A stretch of 64,000 bases of DNA from Clostridia bacterium (GCA_017407835.1 JAFQVV010000006.1:16513-80512); one strand, 5' to 3'. Positions 9,185-16,978 are shown, counted from the stretch's first letter. The notes: a model not told the origin generated them from the letters alone. Numbers and translations: made by a program.

Positions 9185-9353
9185 TTTGTCCTTTGTTGGG
9201 GAAATATTCCATCCCCGCCTGCGAAATGCAATCGTAGAGCCGCAAGGCCTATTTCGGGAGGGCACAACCCGTCTTTAATTTGCCGCCAACTGTGCGTGCC
9301 GTGCCCATACTCCCATCCCGCGAAAACTTTCCCAAAATTTTTTCAAAAAACCC

Positions 9354-9382
9354 TTGACAAAGCGGACGGGCTGTGCTATAAT
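9354..9382 (+). promoter_or_regulatory. Strong promoter of the rplJL operon
   Basis: TTGACA (9354-9359), 17 nt, TATAAT (9377-9382), perfect consensus as expected for a ribosomal protein operon. Confidence 0.88.
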
Positions 9383-9394
9383 AGCCCTGTTAAT

Positions 9395-9545
9395 CCTAAG
9401 ACAGCAGGTTCCCGTAAAAGCGGCGACGCTTTCCTGCCGAGGTGCGACCCCTTTTCATGACAAATATCATGTGTGGTCTTTCCTCGGAGGCGGTGTGCCG
9501 TCACGGGAGAAAGATTTTTTTATGCTCATTTTCACAATCGGGAGG
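9395..9545 (+). promoter_or_regulatory. Ribosomal protein L10 leader RNA
   Basis: The untranslated leader between promoter and rplJ carries features of the Firmicutes L10 leader: AGACAGCAGGTTCCC (9399 on), a paired GCGGCGACGC region, and TTTCCTGCCGAGGTGCGACC, whose CCTGC pairs with GCAGG. In the family the L10(L12)4 complex binds this RNA to repress its own operon. Identified by position plus sequence resemblance, not by model search. Confidence 0.82.
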
Positions 9546-9552
9546 TGAAATC

Positions 9553-10080
9553 ATGCCCAGCAAAGCTATACTCGAACAAAAGCAGAAGGCCGTTGCAGAA
9601 CTGGCGGAGAAGATGAAGAATGCCGCATCCGGCGTCCTCGTTAACTACCAGGGTATCACGGTCGAAGACGACACCAAGATGCGTGCAGCACTCCGTGCAG
9701 CAGGCGTTGAGTACATGGTTGTTAAGAACACCCTGACCGGTCGTGCATGCGACGAAGTTGGTTTCGGCGATATGAAGCAGTACCTCAGCGGTATGACTGC
9801 TATCGCAATCAGCAACGAAGATCCCATCGCACCCGCAAAGGTACTCAAGAAGTACGCAGAGAAGGTTGAGTCCTTCAAGATTCTGTCCGGCTTCCTCGAC
9901 GGCGCGGTTGTCGATGAGAAGACGGTCAACGAATTGGCTGACATTCCGTCCAAGGAAGTGCTCATCGCCAAGATGCTTGGAAGCCTGCAGTCCTCTCTCT
10001 ACGGACTCGCATATGTACTCCAGGCAAAGATCGACAAAGAAAACGGCGGCGCAGAAGAGGCCGCTCCCGCAGAGGCGTAA
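9553..10080 (+). CDS. rplJ: 50S ribosomal protein L10
   Basis: Stalk-base protein of the large subunit that anchors L7/L12 dimers; 175 residues, normal length. Conserved region ASGVLVNYQGITVEDDTKMR and the VVKNTLTGRA stretch are typical. The start at 9553 follows GGAGGTGAAATC. The C-terminal helix binds L7/L12. It is followed 75 nt later by rplL. Upstream rplK/rplA and downstream rpoB, the common Firmicutes neighbours, are absent here, so the usual rpl-rpoBC cluster is split. Confidence 0.97.
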   Translation: MPSKAILEQKQKAVAELAEKMKNAASGVLVNYQGITVEDDTKMRAALRAAGVEYMVVKNTLTGRACDEVGFGDMKQYLSGMTAIAISNEDPIAPAKVLKKYAEKVESFKILSGFLDGAVVDEKTVNELADIPSKEVLIAKMLGSLQSSLYGLAYVLQAKIDKENGGAEEAAPAEA

Positions 10081-10155
10081 GCCCTGCCTGCCGATACACA
10101 TCGGTTCATTTCGCCCACAAGGGCATCATTACGTTTTACACAGGAGGATATTATC

Positions 10156-10533
10156 ATGGCTACTGAAAAGACCACTGCTATCCTTGACCAGATCAAGGAA
10201 CTTACCATTCTTGAGCTCTCCGACCTCGTGAAGGCTCTCGAGGAGGAGTTCGGCGTATCTGCCGCTCCCGTTGCTGCTGTCGCTGTTGGCGGCGCTGCTC
10301 CCGCTGCTGCCGCTGAGGAAAAGACCGAGTTCGACGTCATCCTCGCAAACTTCGGCGCAAAGAAGCTCGACGTTATCAAGGTTGTCCGCGAGATCACCGG
10401 TCTCGGCCTCAAGGACGCAAAGGACCTGGTCGAGGGTGCTCCGAAGCCTGTCAAGGAAGGCGCTTCCAAGGAAGAGGCAGAGGACATCAAGAAGAAGCTG
10501 GAAGAGGCCGGCGCTTCTGTCGAGCTGAAGTAA
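10156..10533 (+). CDS. rplL: 50S ribosomal protein L7/L12
   Basis: Ribosomal stalk protein that recruits translation GTPases; 125 residues, standard length. The N-terminal dimerisation domain is followed by an Ala/Val/Pro hinge (about residues 36-55) and the C-terminal domain with [20 protein letters not shown] and [20 protein letters not shown]. Ribosome-binding site AGGAGG before the ATG. Last gene of the unit, closed by the hairpin at 10587. Confidence 0.98.
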   Translation: MATEKTTAILDQIKELTILELSDLVKALEEEFGVSAAPVAAVAVGGAAPAAAAEEKTEFDVILANFGAKKLDVIKVVREITGLGLKDAKDLVEGAPKPVKEGASKEEAEDIKKKLEEAGASVELK

Positions 10534-10586
10534 TTCGCTTCCCAGACGCTATTTACCGATTAAAGTCTGTCTTTCGGGTCAATAAT

Positions 10587-10617
10587 AAAAGCAGCCGAAA
10601 CGGCTGCTTTTATTTTT
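10587..10617 (+). terminator. Terminator after rplL
   Basis: AAAAGCAGCCG-AAA-CGGCTGCTTTT followed by ATTTTTT, a classic intrinsic terminator. Confidence 0.92.
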
Positions 10618-10665
10618 TACCAATAAAGATATTTTCAAAACCTCCATTTTTTCAGCACCGGTATC

Positions 10666-10694
10666 TTGACATTATTATCAAAACGTGTTAAAAT
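10666..10694 (+). promoter_or_regulatory. Promoter of the SGNH hydrolase gene
   Basis: TTGACA (10666-10671), 17 nt, TAAAAT (10689-10694). Confidence 0.72.
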
Positions 10695-10733
10695 AGTTTT
10701 GAAAACTATTTGTAATAGCAAAGGGTGACATGT

Positions 10734-11420
10734 ATGGCAGCAAAAAGGAAAAAGGTGATTATATGGGGCGACTCGGTGACAAAAGGTGTAATATACGACG
10801 AAACACGCCGGCGTTACACGCTGGCACCGCAGACAGCTGTATCCATTGCGGCCGCTGCACTGGAGCTGGACGTGATCAATCGGTCACGGATGGGGGCGAC
10901 GGTACAGGAAGGCGAGAGCATGATGTACCGAGATCTCGAGCGCGGTCTCACCGCAGATATGGCGATCATCGAATATGGCGGCAACGACTGTGATTTCAAT
11001 TGGCAGGCAATCAGTGAAGCGCCGGAGCGCGAACATTTGCCCAAAACACCCGCACCGCTCTTCGAGGAAAAGCTTCGCAGCATGATCGGGGCACTCTCCT
11101 CCCGGGGAATCAAGCCTATTCTTGTGACCTTGCCCCCCATCGTTGCAGAACGATATTTCTCCTTCATCGCACAGAGAGGGCTTGATTCCAACAATATTTT
11201 ACGCTGGCTTGGCGATAAAAATCACATCTATCGCTATCACGAACGCTACTCTTCCCTCATCACACGAATCGCACACGATTGCGGATGCCATCTGCTCGAT
11301 CTGCGCGCCGATTTTTTGGCCCTCTGGAACTCAGCGCATCTCTTCTGTCCCGACGGCATCCATCCGAATGCAGAGGGGCAGTGCTTTATGGGAGAGTCAA
11401 TCATTCGCGCCATTGGATGA
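10734..11420 (+). CDS. SGNH/GDSL-type hydrolase
   Basis: Predicted cytoplasmic esterase or deacylase of 228 residues. Block I is GDSVTKG with the nucleophile Ser, block III is GGNDCDF with the oxyanion Asn, and block V is DGIHP with catalytic Asp and His. There is no signal peptide. Substrate unknown; bacterial relatives act on acylated sugars, lipids or peptidoglycan substituents. The ATG at 10734 is preferred (AAGGGTG 6 nt upstream) over the GTG at 10725. A single-gene unit. Confidence 0.85.
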   Translation: MAAKRKKVIIWGDSVTKGVIYDETRRRYTLAPQTAVSIAAAALELDVINRSRMGATVQEGESMMYRDLERGLTADMAIIEYGGNDCDFNWQAISEAPEREHLPKTPAPLFEEKLRSMIGALSSRGIKPILVTLPPIVAERYFSFIAQRGLDSNNILRWLGDKNHIYRYHERYSSLITRIAHDCGCHLLDLRADFLALWNSAHLFCPDGIHPNAEGQCFMGESIIRAIG

Positions 11421-11497
11421 TTTTTGTTTATTTTCAACAAATTGAAGTCTGCAAATTATGCACTTAACCAAAATTTCGCACATCAATTGAAAAAGTG

Positions 11498-11526
11498 TTG
11501 ACAAATCGATCACTGTCTGTTATACT
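11498..11526 (+). promoter_or_regulatory. Promoter of an unexplained transcription unit
   Basis: TTGACA (11498-11503), 17 nt, TATACT (11521-11526). No ordinary gene follows; the transcript would run through the tandem repeats to the terminator at 12016. Confidence 0.75.
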
Positions 11527-11554
11527 GAAATCGGAAAGCAGGAAGGCATCAAAG

Positions 11555-11805
11555 GGATGCACCCAAAGGCTTCCGTACGAAAGGAGAAGGCACACCGATG
11601 GGCCATCACAACTGACTAAACACGTTCCGTTGACATAGATGGAAGACGTACCGCCACATGATTGCGCGAAAGGAGAAGGCACGCCAATGGGCCACGACGA
11701 GTAAGACGAATCATCGATCGCCTCATCGCCTACCCCGATGGAAGTTCCACCCGCTGTGCGAAAGGAGAAGGCACGCCAATGTACCGGTTCATTGTTCGGC
11801 TATGA
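11555..11805 (+). repeat. Three tandem ~90-nt modules, each with ribosome-binding site and micro-ORF
   Basis: The core CGAAAGGAGAAGGCAC occurs at 11578, 11667 and 11759 (spacing 89 and 92 nt), each followed by RCCRATG. The ATGs open micro-ORFs: MGHHN (11598-11615), MGHDE (11687-11704) and MYRFIVRL (11779-11805). A looser shared segment GATG(N)AAG...CC precedes each core. In another frame the cores read RKEKA(H/R). Whether these are translated leaders, protein-binding RNA sites or a decayed gene cannot be told from sequence. I do not recognise a known RNA family. Confidence 0.7.
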
Positions 11806-11860
11806 TAGCCGATAAGCCAGTTGTTTTTTCACAGAAACTTTCACTTACCTCCTTAACATA

Positions 11861-11898
11861 TTTGTGGGGGCTGTTGCAAATGCAACAGCCCCCACAAA
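11861..11898. repeat. Perfect 18-bp inverted repeat
   Basis: Two 18-nt arms rich in G then C are separated by AA. A run of A follows on the plus strand rather than T, so it does not fit a plus-strand intrinsic terminator, and it is not followed by T on the minus strand either. It lies within the unexplained transcription unit. The 115 nt after it (11900-12015) hold no gene I can support. Confidence 0.7.
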
Positions 11899-12015
11899 AA
11901 ATCTCCAACAAGACCGCTTTTTTGAACTTCCGTAGGAATTTGATGCAAGATTTGATGGTTTTAGAACTTGCAAGGTCTCAAATATCGGTGGTCATACCGC
12001 CAAATCAAACTCGAC

Positions 12016-12051
12016 GGGGTGTCGCGCTCATTTGCACGACACCCCCTTTTT
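12016..12051 (+). terminator. Terminator of the repeat-containing transcription unit
   Basis: GGGGTGTCG / CGACACCCC enclosing CGCTCATTTGCA, followed by CTTTTT. Shares stem and loop pattern with the terminators at 6453 and 31930. Confidence 0.85.
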
Positions 12052-12073
12052 CATGTATTTTTTCATTTTTCTC

Positions 12074-12122
12074 TTGACACAAAAGCAATTTCATGATATC
12101 ATATGAACAAATGAACATATGA
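12074..12122 (+). promoter_or_regulatory. Promoter and likely ArsR-family operator of the metal-efflux operon
   Basis: TTGACA (12074-12079), 17 nt, TATCAT (12097-12102). Directly overlapping and following the -10 is ATATGAACAAATGAACATAT (12101-12120), an imperfect dyad with repeated ATGAAC, resembling operators of SmtB/ArsR-family sensors. The position over the start of transcription suggests repression by the first gene product until metal is bound. Confidence 0.72.
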
Positions 12123-12134
12123 AAGGTTAAAAAC

Positions 12135-12494
12135 ATGAAAGAAAATACATGTCCCACAGACACCTATCTTTGCCTGACTCCCGAACGTGTGGCAGATATT
12201 CTGGATGAAATGCCCCCCGATGAGCAGCTTTACGATCTCGCCGAACTTTTCAAAATTTTCGGCGATTCCACGCGGATTCGCATTCTGTATGCACTCTTTG
12301 AGGCGGAGATGTGCGTGGGTGATATCGCACAGCTGCTCGGACTTTCACAAACTGCCGTTTCCCATCAGCTGCGCGTACTGAAAATCAACAAGTTGGTCAA
12401 AGGGCGAAAGGAAGGCAAAATTGTCTTTTACGCCCTCGCCGATGAGCATGTCCGCCGTATCATCGATCAGGGCATGGAACATATCGCCGAATAA
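12135..12494 (+). CDS. ArsR/SmtB-family metal-responsive repressor
   Basis: Winged-helix regulator of 119 residues. The core reads LFKIFGDSTRIRILYALFEAEMCVGDIA, then the recognition helix LSQTAVSHQLRVLK. Cys at 6, 13 and 60 recall the CadC-type alpha3N metal site, although the usual CVC in helix alpha3 is CVG here, so metal coordination may differ from CadC. It is probably an autorepressor acting at the dyad just upstream, released by Cd, Pb or Zn. First gene of a three-gene operon with a metallochaperone-like domain and a P1B-ATPase. Confidence 0.9.
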   Translation: MKENTCPTDTYLCLTPERVADILDEMPPDEQLYDLAELFKIFGDSTRIRILYALFEAEMCVGDIAQLLGLSQTAVSHQLRVLKINKLVKGRKEGKIVFYALADEHVRRIIDQGMEHIAE

Positions 12495-12514
12495 CCGAGA
12501 TAAGGAGTTACATC

Positions 12515-12733
12515 ATGAAAAAAGTGTTCAAGATGCGTGACCTTGACTGTGCCAACTGTGCACGCAAAATGGAGGATGCCATCCGCCGCATCGACGGCGT
12601 TGCCGATGTACAGATCAATTTTCTTTTGCAGAAGATGGTCTTGACGGCCGATGATACACACTTCGATGAGATTGTGGAGCAGGCAGCCCGGGTTTGCCGC
12701 AAAATAGAGCGGCATTGCGTTATCCTCCGCTGA
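12515..12733 (+). CDS. Free-standing heavy-metal-associated (HMA) domain protein
   Basis: A 72-residue ferredoxin-like HMA domain with the metal-binding DCANC (Cys12, Cys15). DCANC with a preceding Asp is typical of Zn/Cd/Pb ATPases rather than the copper form. It sits 20 nt after the repressor and 13 nt before the ATPase, which lacks its own N-terminal HMA, so this appears to be that domain encoded separately. It probably delivers or senses metal for the pump. Confidence 0.88.
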   Translation: MKKVFKMRDLDCANCARKMEDAIRRIDGVADVQINFLLQKMVLTADDTHFDEIVEQAARVCRKIERHCVILR

Positions 12734-12746
12734 AAGGAGGCACGCT

Positions 12747-14618
12747 ATGACCGGCAAGCAAAAGCGTACTTCGGCGAGAATTCTTCTCTCTGCTATCCTC
12801 TTCGGCACAGCCATCATCCTGCCCCTGCAGGGCAATGCACGGTTGATTGTGTTTATTCTCCCCTACCTCATCATCGGCGCAGACGTGCTTTGGCACGCGC
12901 TGTCCGGGATAGCCCATGCCCAAATTTTCGATGAAAATTTTCTCATGGCCCTTGCTACCATCGGTGCGCTCTGCATCGGCGAATATCCCGAAGCGGTCGC
13001 CGTCATGCTTTTTTATCAAGTCGGCGAATTTTTTCAGGATTATGCTGTGAACCGCTCCCGTCAATCAATCGCCGCACTGATGGATATTTGCCCCGACAGC
13101 GCAAATTTGGAGAAAGACGGTGAACTGTTCTCTGTTTTACCCGATGCGGTCAATGTCGGGGATATTATCGTTGTCAAGCCGGGTGAGCGGATTCCTCTGG
13201 ATGGCAGTATTGTCACAGGCAGCTCTTCGCTCAATACTGCGGCACTGACAGGGGAACCGCTTCCCCGCCCCGTCTCGGCAGGTGACGAGGTGTTCAGCGG
13301 CTCGATCAACGAAACCGGCTTGCTACGCATACAGGTCAGCCGACCGTTCGCCGATTCGACCGTCTCGCGCATTCTGGAGCTGGTCGAAAACGCCTCGGCA
13401 AACAAAGCAAAAGCCGAGCATTTCATCACACGTTTTGCACGCTGGTACACCCCCTGTGTCGTTGGTGCCGCCCTTCTGGTTGCGCTCATCCCCCCCCTCT
13501 GTTTGCGGGGGGATTGGCAGAAATGGCTCTATCAGGCACTGACCTTTTTGGTTGTTTCCTGCCCCTGCGCGCTGGTCATCTCGATCCCGCTCAGCTTTTT
13601 CGGCGGAATCGGGGGCGCGTCACGGCGAGGGATTCTCGTCAAGGGGGGCAATTATCTCGAAGCCTTGGCAGATGCCGAGACGGTGGTATTTGACAAAACC
13701 GGAACGCTGACCTCGGGTAACTTTCGTGTCACTGAAATTTGCCCCCTCCTGGACATTACCGCGCGTGATCTGCTCACCTATGCAGCGCTTGCTGAAATTT
13801 ATTCCGACCACCCCATTGCCCGCTCGCTGCGCGATGCGGCGGGTGAGCTTGACCGTACACGCGTTGACACTGTGCATGAAGAGGCGGGACTGGGTGTTCG
13901 GGCAATGGTAGACGGTACTCCCGTTGCGGCGGGCAGCCGACAGCTGATGGATGCCCTCTGCCTTACCGTTGATTCTTTCTCTGAAAACGGAAGCACTGCC
14001 GTACATGTTGCCATTGACAACCAATACGCGGGATATATCATCATCGCCGATGAACCCAAACCCCATACCGCAGACACAATCGCCGCCCTGCGCAGGCTGG
14101 GTATTCGCCGAACCGTCATGCTGACCGGGGATCGCCCCGCGCGCGCGGCGCAAATCGCGGCATCGCTGGGATTGGATGACTACCGCGCCGAGCTTTTGCC
14201 TCACGATAAGGTTGCCTGTATCGAATCATTGCTCACCGAGCAAACAGGCGGGCGGCTGATTTTTGTCGGAGATGGGATCAACGATGCCCCTGCCCTCTCG
14301 CGCGCCGATATCGGCATTGCCATGGGCGGACTGGGGACAGATGCCGCCATTGAAGCCGCCGATCTGGTCATCATGGATGACAGCATCGCCAAGGTTGCCG
14401 AAGCCATTGCCATCGCTCGCCGCACAAGACGGATCGTTCGGCAAAACATCATTTTTGCCCTGTCGGTTAAGGGACTTGTGCTGCTGGCGGGATTGGTCGG
14501 AGCAGCGAATATGTGGTTTGCGGTCTTTGCCGATGTGGGTGTCGCCCTGCTTGCCGTGGTGAACGCCATGCGCTGCCTGCATACCGGCCATCCCGCATCG
14601 GTCGAGCAGAAATCTTAA
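12747..14618 (+). CDS. cadA: P1B-type heavy-metal (Zn/Cd/Pb) translocating ATPase
   Basis: Metal-efflux pump of 623 residues. Visible elements: the CPC transmembrane metal site in VVSCPCALVIS (near residue 272), the phosphorylation motif DKTGTLTSG (near 316), the HP locus SDHPIARS (near 353), and the hinge GDGINDAPALSRADIG (near 509). Actuator motif LTGEPLPRPV is typical. The CPC type and the DCANC partner favour Zn/Cd/Pb over Cu. The N-terminus starts almost directly with membrane helices: no HMA domain, which is supplied by the preceding gene. Ribosome-binding site AAAGGAGG. Confidence 0.93.
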   Translation: MTGKQKRTSARILLSAILFGTAIILPLQGNARLIVFILPYLIIGADVLWHALSGIAHAQIFDENFLMALATIGALCIGEYPEAVAVMLFYQVGEFFQDYAVNRSRQSIAALMDICPDSANLEKDGELFSVLPDAVNVGDIIVVKPGERIPLDGSIVTGSSSLNTAALTGEPLPRPVSAGDEVFSGSINETGLLRIQVSRPFADSTVSRILELVENASANKAKAEHFITRFARWYTPCVVGAALLVALIPPLCLRGDWQKWLYQALTFLVVSCPCALVISIPLSFFGGIGGASRRGILVKGGNYLEALADAETVVFDKTGTLTSGNFRVTEICPLLDITARDLLTYAALAEIYSDHPIARSLRDAAGELDRTRVDTVHEEAGLGVRAMVDGTPVAAGSRQLMDALCLTVDSFSENGSTAVHVAIDNQYAGYIIIADEPKPHTADTIAALRRLGIRRTVMLTGDRPARAAQIAASLGLDDYRAELLPHDKVACIESLLTEQTGGRLIFVGDGINDAPALSRADIGIAMGGLGTDAAIEAADLVIMDDSIAKVAEAIAIARRTRRIVRQNIIFALSVKGLVLLAGLVGAANMWFAVFADVGVALLAVVNAMRCLHTGHPASVEQKS

Positions 14619-14681
14619 CGCACAAACCATCTGCCACTGCATCCTGCAAATCGTCAATGAACACCACTCACCGACCGTGTC

Positions 14682-15063
14682 GTGATCAACCCCTTCAGCG
14701 GCAGGCTAAATGAATATGTGTACAAAACCTACAGCAACAAATACCGTCAGCACGTCTTTTACCCCATTAGCCATCTCGACGGCGGAATGACGATTGATCC
14801 CTATTCCTACGCCTACTGCGCCTGTATGTTCAAAACTTGGTTCAGCGAGGTCAACATCGCCGCAAAAGCAGAATTTGATGCCATGGCAGAAAAAGGCGTA
14901 CAGCCTTGGGCAGGTGCTGACATCCGCGACGAGCACGGTGGCGATCTTGTCTTTGATACGAGTCCTGTTCTCATCACCTGCGACAATCTCCAGTTATCCT
15001 CGATTTTCTGCGTCCAAAAGGCTATCATCAATCTCCCCTATCCCACCCAAAGGAGGCCTACAC
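14682..15063 (+). other. Uncertain reading frame or gene remnant between cadA and the deaminase
   Basis: About 440 nt separate cadA from the deaminase. One frame opens at a GTG at 14682, reads VINPFSGRLNEYVYKTYSNK and continues into the next gene in another frame until 15140. The first 110 residues have a protein-like composition (including IDPYSYAYCACMFKTW), but no ribosome-binding site was found, the end overlaps the deaminase start, and no family is recognised. It may be the decayed remains of a gene. The part after about 14990 is certainly the leader of the next gene. Confidence 0.25.
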
Positions 15064-15474
15064 ATGACAAAATATCCGATCACCGACACAGACCGAATCC
15101 TGATTGCAGAAGGACTGGAAGTATTAGCCCAAAATTTTGATGACGGCACATACAACCATACGGTTGGCTGTGCCCTGCTGTGCAAAAACGGAAAGATCTA
15201 CCGGGGCGTCAACTGCGACGGCATTCACGGTGCCTGCGCCGAATACATCACAATGGGCATGGCCATATCGAACGGCGAGCACGAATTTGACACAATTGTA
15301 GCGGTTCATGAAAAGCATCTCAACGCGGTCATTCCGCCCTGCGGGAACTGCCGGCAAATGCTGTTTGAATATTGTCCCGATATCAAGGTGATTGTCAACG
15401 ATGAACAGGGAAATTTGATCAAGGTCACAGCAAGAGATTTGCTCCCCTTTGCATGGGAACCTGTAAAATGCTGA
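15064..15474 (+). CDS. Cytidine/blasticidin-S deaminase family protein
   Basis: Zinc-dependent deaminase of 136 residues. The zinc site is formed by ACAE (Cys plus catalytic Glu) and PPCGNCRQM. The spacing and sequence around these, including DIKVIVNDEQGN and DLLPFAW, are closer to the blasticidin-S-deaminase-like branch than to the classical nucleoside salvage CDA, so the natural substrate is uncertain. Start at 15064 is defined by AAAGGAGG 7-8 nt upstream. A single gene ended by the hairpin at 15484. Confidence 0.85.
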   Translation: MTKYPITDTDRILIAEGLEVLAQNFDDGTYNHTVGCALLCKNGKIYRGVNCDGIHGACAEYITMGMAISNGEHEFDTIVAVHEKHLNAVIPPCGNCRQMLFEYCPDIKVIVNDEQGNLIKVTARDLLPFAWEPVKC

Positions 15475-15483
15475 AAATGCTGA

Positions 15484-15528
15484 GAATGCCGAGGGTGCTG
15501 CGCAAATTGCACTGCACCCTCGGCATTC
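15484..15528. terminator. Hairpin between convergent deaminase and radical SAM genes
   Basis: A 15-bp stem GAATGCCGAGGGTGC / GCACCCTCGGCATTC. On the plus strand it is followed by TTCGTTTGGTTTT. It can serve both converging genes. Confidence 0.8.
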
Positions 15529-15548
15529 TTCGTTTGGTTTTGCGTTGT

Positions 15549-16175
15549 TTATTTGTCACCGGGCAGCCGATAGGTAAAGTGATCGATGCGGGTGATGCCC
15601 ATCTTGCGCAAACGCTCTGCCGTGGCATCGGTATCGCTCTCGCCGTTATAGCCGGGGATCAGCGGTACCCGAGCCACGATTCTGTCCTCGCCCGCCTGCG
15701 ACAAAAGCCATGCAAGATTGTCCCAGGCAAGGTCTGCATCCCGCCCTGTGTAGGCAACATAGCGGGCGGGATCTCCCTCCTTGACGTCCACATAGAAGCA
15801 GTCAGCGGCCTGTACGGCCAGCTCCACCGCACGGCGAGGAACGGAAAGGCAGGTTTCCACGTTGATCTTCCATTCGTGCCCACAGACAGCCCGGAAAGCG
15901 GGGAAAAAATCGGCGTAGAGCAAGGGTTCCCCTCCCCCGAAAGTTACACCGCCCCCGGTGGCGCGGAAATAGAGATCGTCCCGCTTCAGCACCCGCCACA
16001 GCTCTTCGGGGGTGTAGTCCCTGGTGGCAGTCCCCTGCCGCCAGGACTGAGGATTGAGACAGTAACGGCAGCGCAGGGGACAGCCGTAGCCGCAGACCAG
16101 AGTGGTCACCCCTTCCCCGTCGCTGGCCATCCGCAGGCGGGAAACCCCAAAGGCGCGAAAGATGGGAGCACTCAT
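15549..16175 (-). CDS. Radical SAM activating-enzyme-like protein
   Basis: A 208-residue radical SAM enzyme with the cluster motif CPLRCRYC (Cys32-x3-Cys36-x2-Cys39) and GGGVTFGGGEPL as the glycine-rich SAM-binding region, the pattern of pyruvate-formate-lyase and anaerobic ribonucleotide-reductase activases. It lacks an inserted ferredoxin domain and is shorter than PflA. No glycyl radical enzyme lies nearby. Its ATG overlaps the stop of the preceding gene (ATGA), so the two are translationally coupled. The target could be a distant enzyme or the coupled partner itself. Confidence 0.85.
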   Translation of the reverse strand: MSAPIFRAFGVSRLRMASDGEGVTTLVCGYGCPLRCRYCLNPQSWRQGTATRDYTPEELWRVLKRDDLYFRATGGGVTFGGGEPLLYADFFPAFRAVCGHEWKINVETCLSVPRRAVELAVQAADCFYVDVKEGDPARYVAYTGRDADLAWDNLAWLLSQAGEDRIVARVPLIPGYNGESDTDATAERLRKMGITRIDHFTYRLPGDK

Positions 16176-16849
16176 GATGTGGAAGAGTCCGGGATGATTT
16201 CAGGTGCAATCGTCACCGCGTCCCTTTCCTCCTCGGGCTCGGGGAGCAGCTGATCGTCGCCGACGAGCTCACCGACAGTCTCGGTCTCGGGCACCGGCAT
16301 AGTCCCCATGAGTACCGTAGTTTCCACATACGGCTCGGTGGTGACAGTAGAATCGTCCTCCGGTTCGGGCAGGTCTGTTTCGGGTAATGGGGCGCCCATC
16401 GTAGACTCTTCAGGTCCCGGAAGCACAGGATCCCCCATCAGCGGCTCGACCGGCATCAGCCCTTCCACAACAGGTGGCTCGGTAGTCGTAGTCGATTCCA
16501 CCAGCTCACCGGGAAGATGCGTGGTCTGCTCAATCTGCTCACTTCCCGTGGTATCAGGGGGGAGCATATCCCCCTGCAGCTGATTGTTGCGGGAAAAGGG
16601 ATTGTCACAGGAAGCGAGATTAACGCTCAGCAGTCCCATGGACAGGCCAACAACTGCAATGCGCTTCCCCAGAGAACGGCGTTCGGAGAGACTTCGCTCC
16701 AGCCGGCGAAGCTCGGCCTCGCAATAGGGGCAGGTACCGATACATTCCCCCGTATGCGTGCATGCACGTTCCGCATAGGGAATATTGTTGGCAGCGGCAA
16801 TATCGCGGCGGATTCGGCGCAGAAGATTGCATTTTTCTTTTCCGGTCAT
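16172..16849 (-). CDS. Cys-motif protein with transmembrane segment and acidic Pro/Thr-rich tail
   Basis: A 225-residue protein. Residues 1-50 hold CTHTGECIGTCPYCEAEL with four closely spaced Cys, preceded by IAAANNIPY; I recall similar N-terminal segments in Bacteroidetes and Clostridia, in proteins next to radical SAM activases. Then comes a hydrophobic stretch near residues 62-80 (IAVVGLSMGLLSVNLASC). The remaining 140 residues are low-complexity, rich in Thr, Pro and Glu, and look extracytoplasmic. The Cys cluster probably binds a metal or Fe-S centre; the function is unknown. It overlaps the radical SAM gene by 4 nt. Confidence 0.72.
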   Translation of the reverse strand: MTGKEKCNLLRRIRRDIAAANNIPYAERACTHTGECIGTCPYCEAELRRLERSLSERRSLGKRIAVVGLSMGLLSVNLASCDNPFSRNNQLQGDMLPPDTTGSEQIEQTTHLPGELVESTTTTEPPVVEGLMPVEPLMGDPVLPGPEESTMGAPLPETDLPEPEDDSTVTTEPYVETTVLMGTMPVPETETVGELVGDDQLLPEPEEERDAVTIAPEIIPDSSTS

Positions 16850-16949
16850 GGCAATTTACCTCCTGATGATTTCAATGGATAAGACGCAAAAAATTTGTTT
16901 TTGTTCCCAAGCACAGCAGAATTTTCTCCGCGCCGATATCGGAGCAGAC

Positions 16950-16978
16950 TTGACAGGGATACAAAAAAATGATACAAT
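16950..16978 (+). promoter_or_regulatory. Promoter of the Dabb-domain gene
   Basis: TTGACA (16950-16955), 17 nt, TACAAT (16973-16978). Confidence 0.75.

Noticed and set aside
11658..12077. A 139-codon frame across the tandem repeats
   Set aside because: It is rich in Arg, His and Pro, has no good start and crosses the terminator at 12016.
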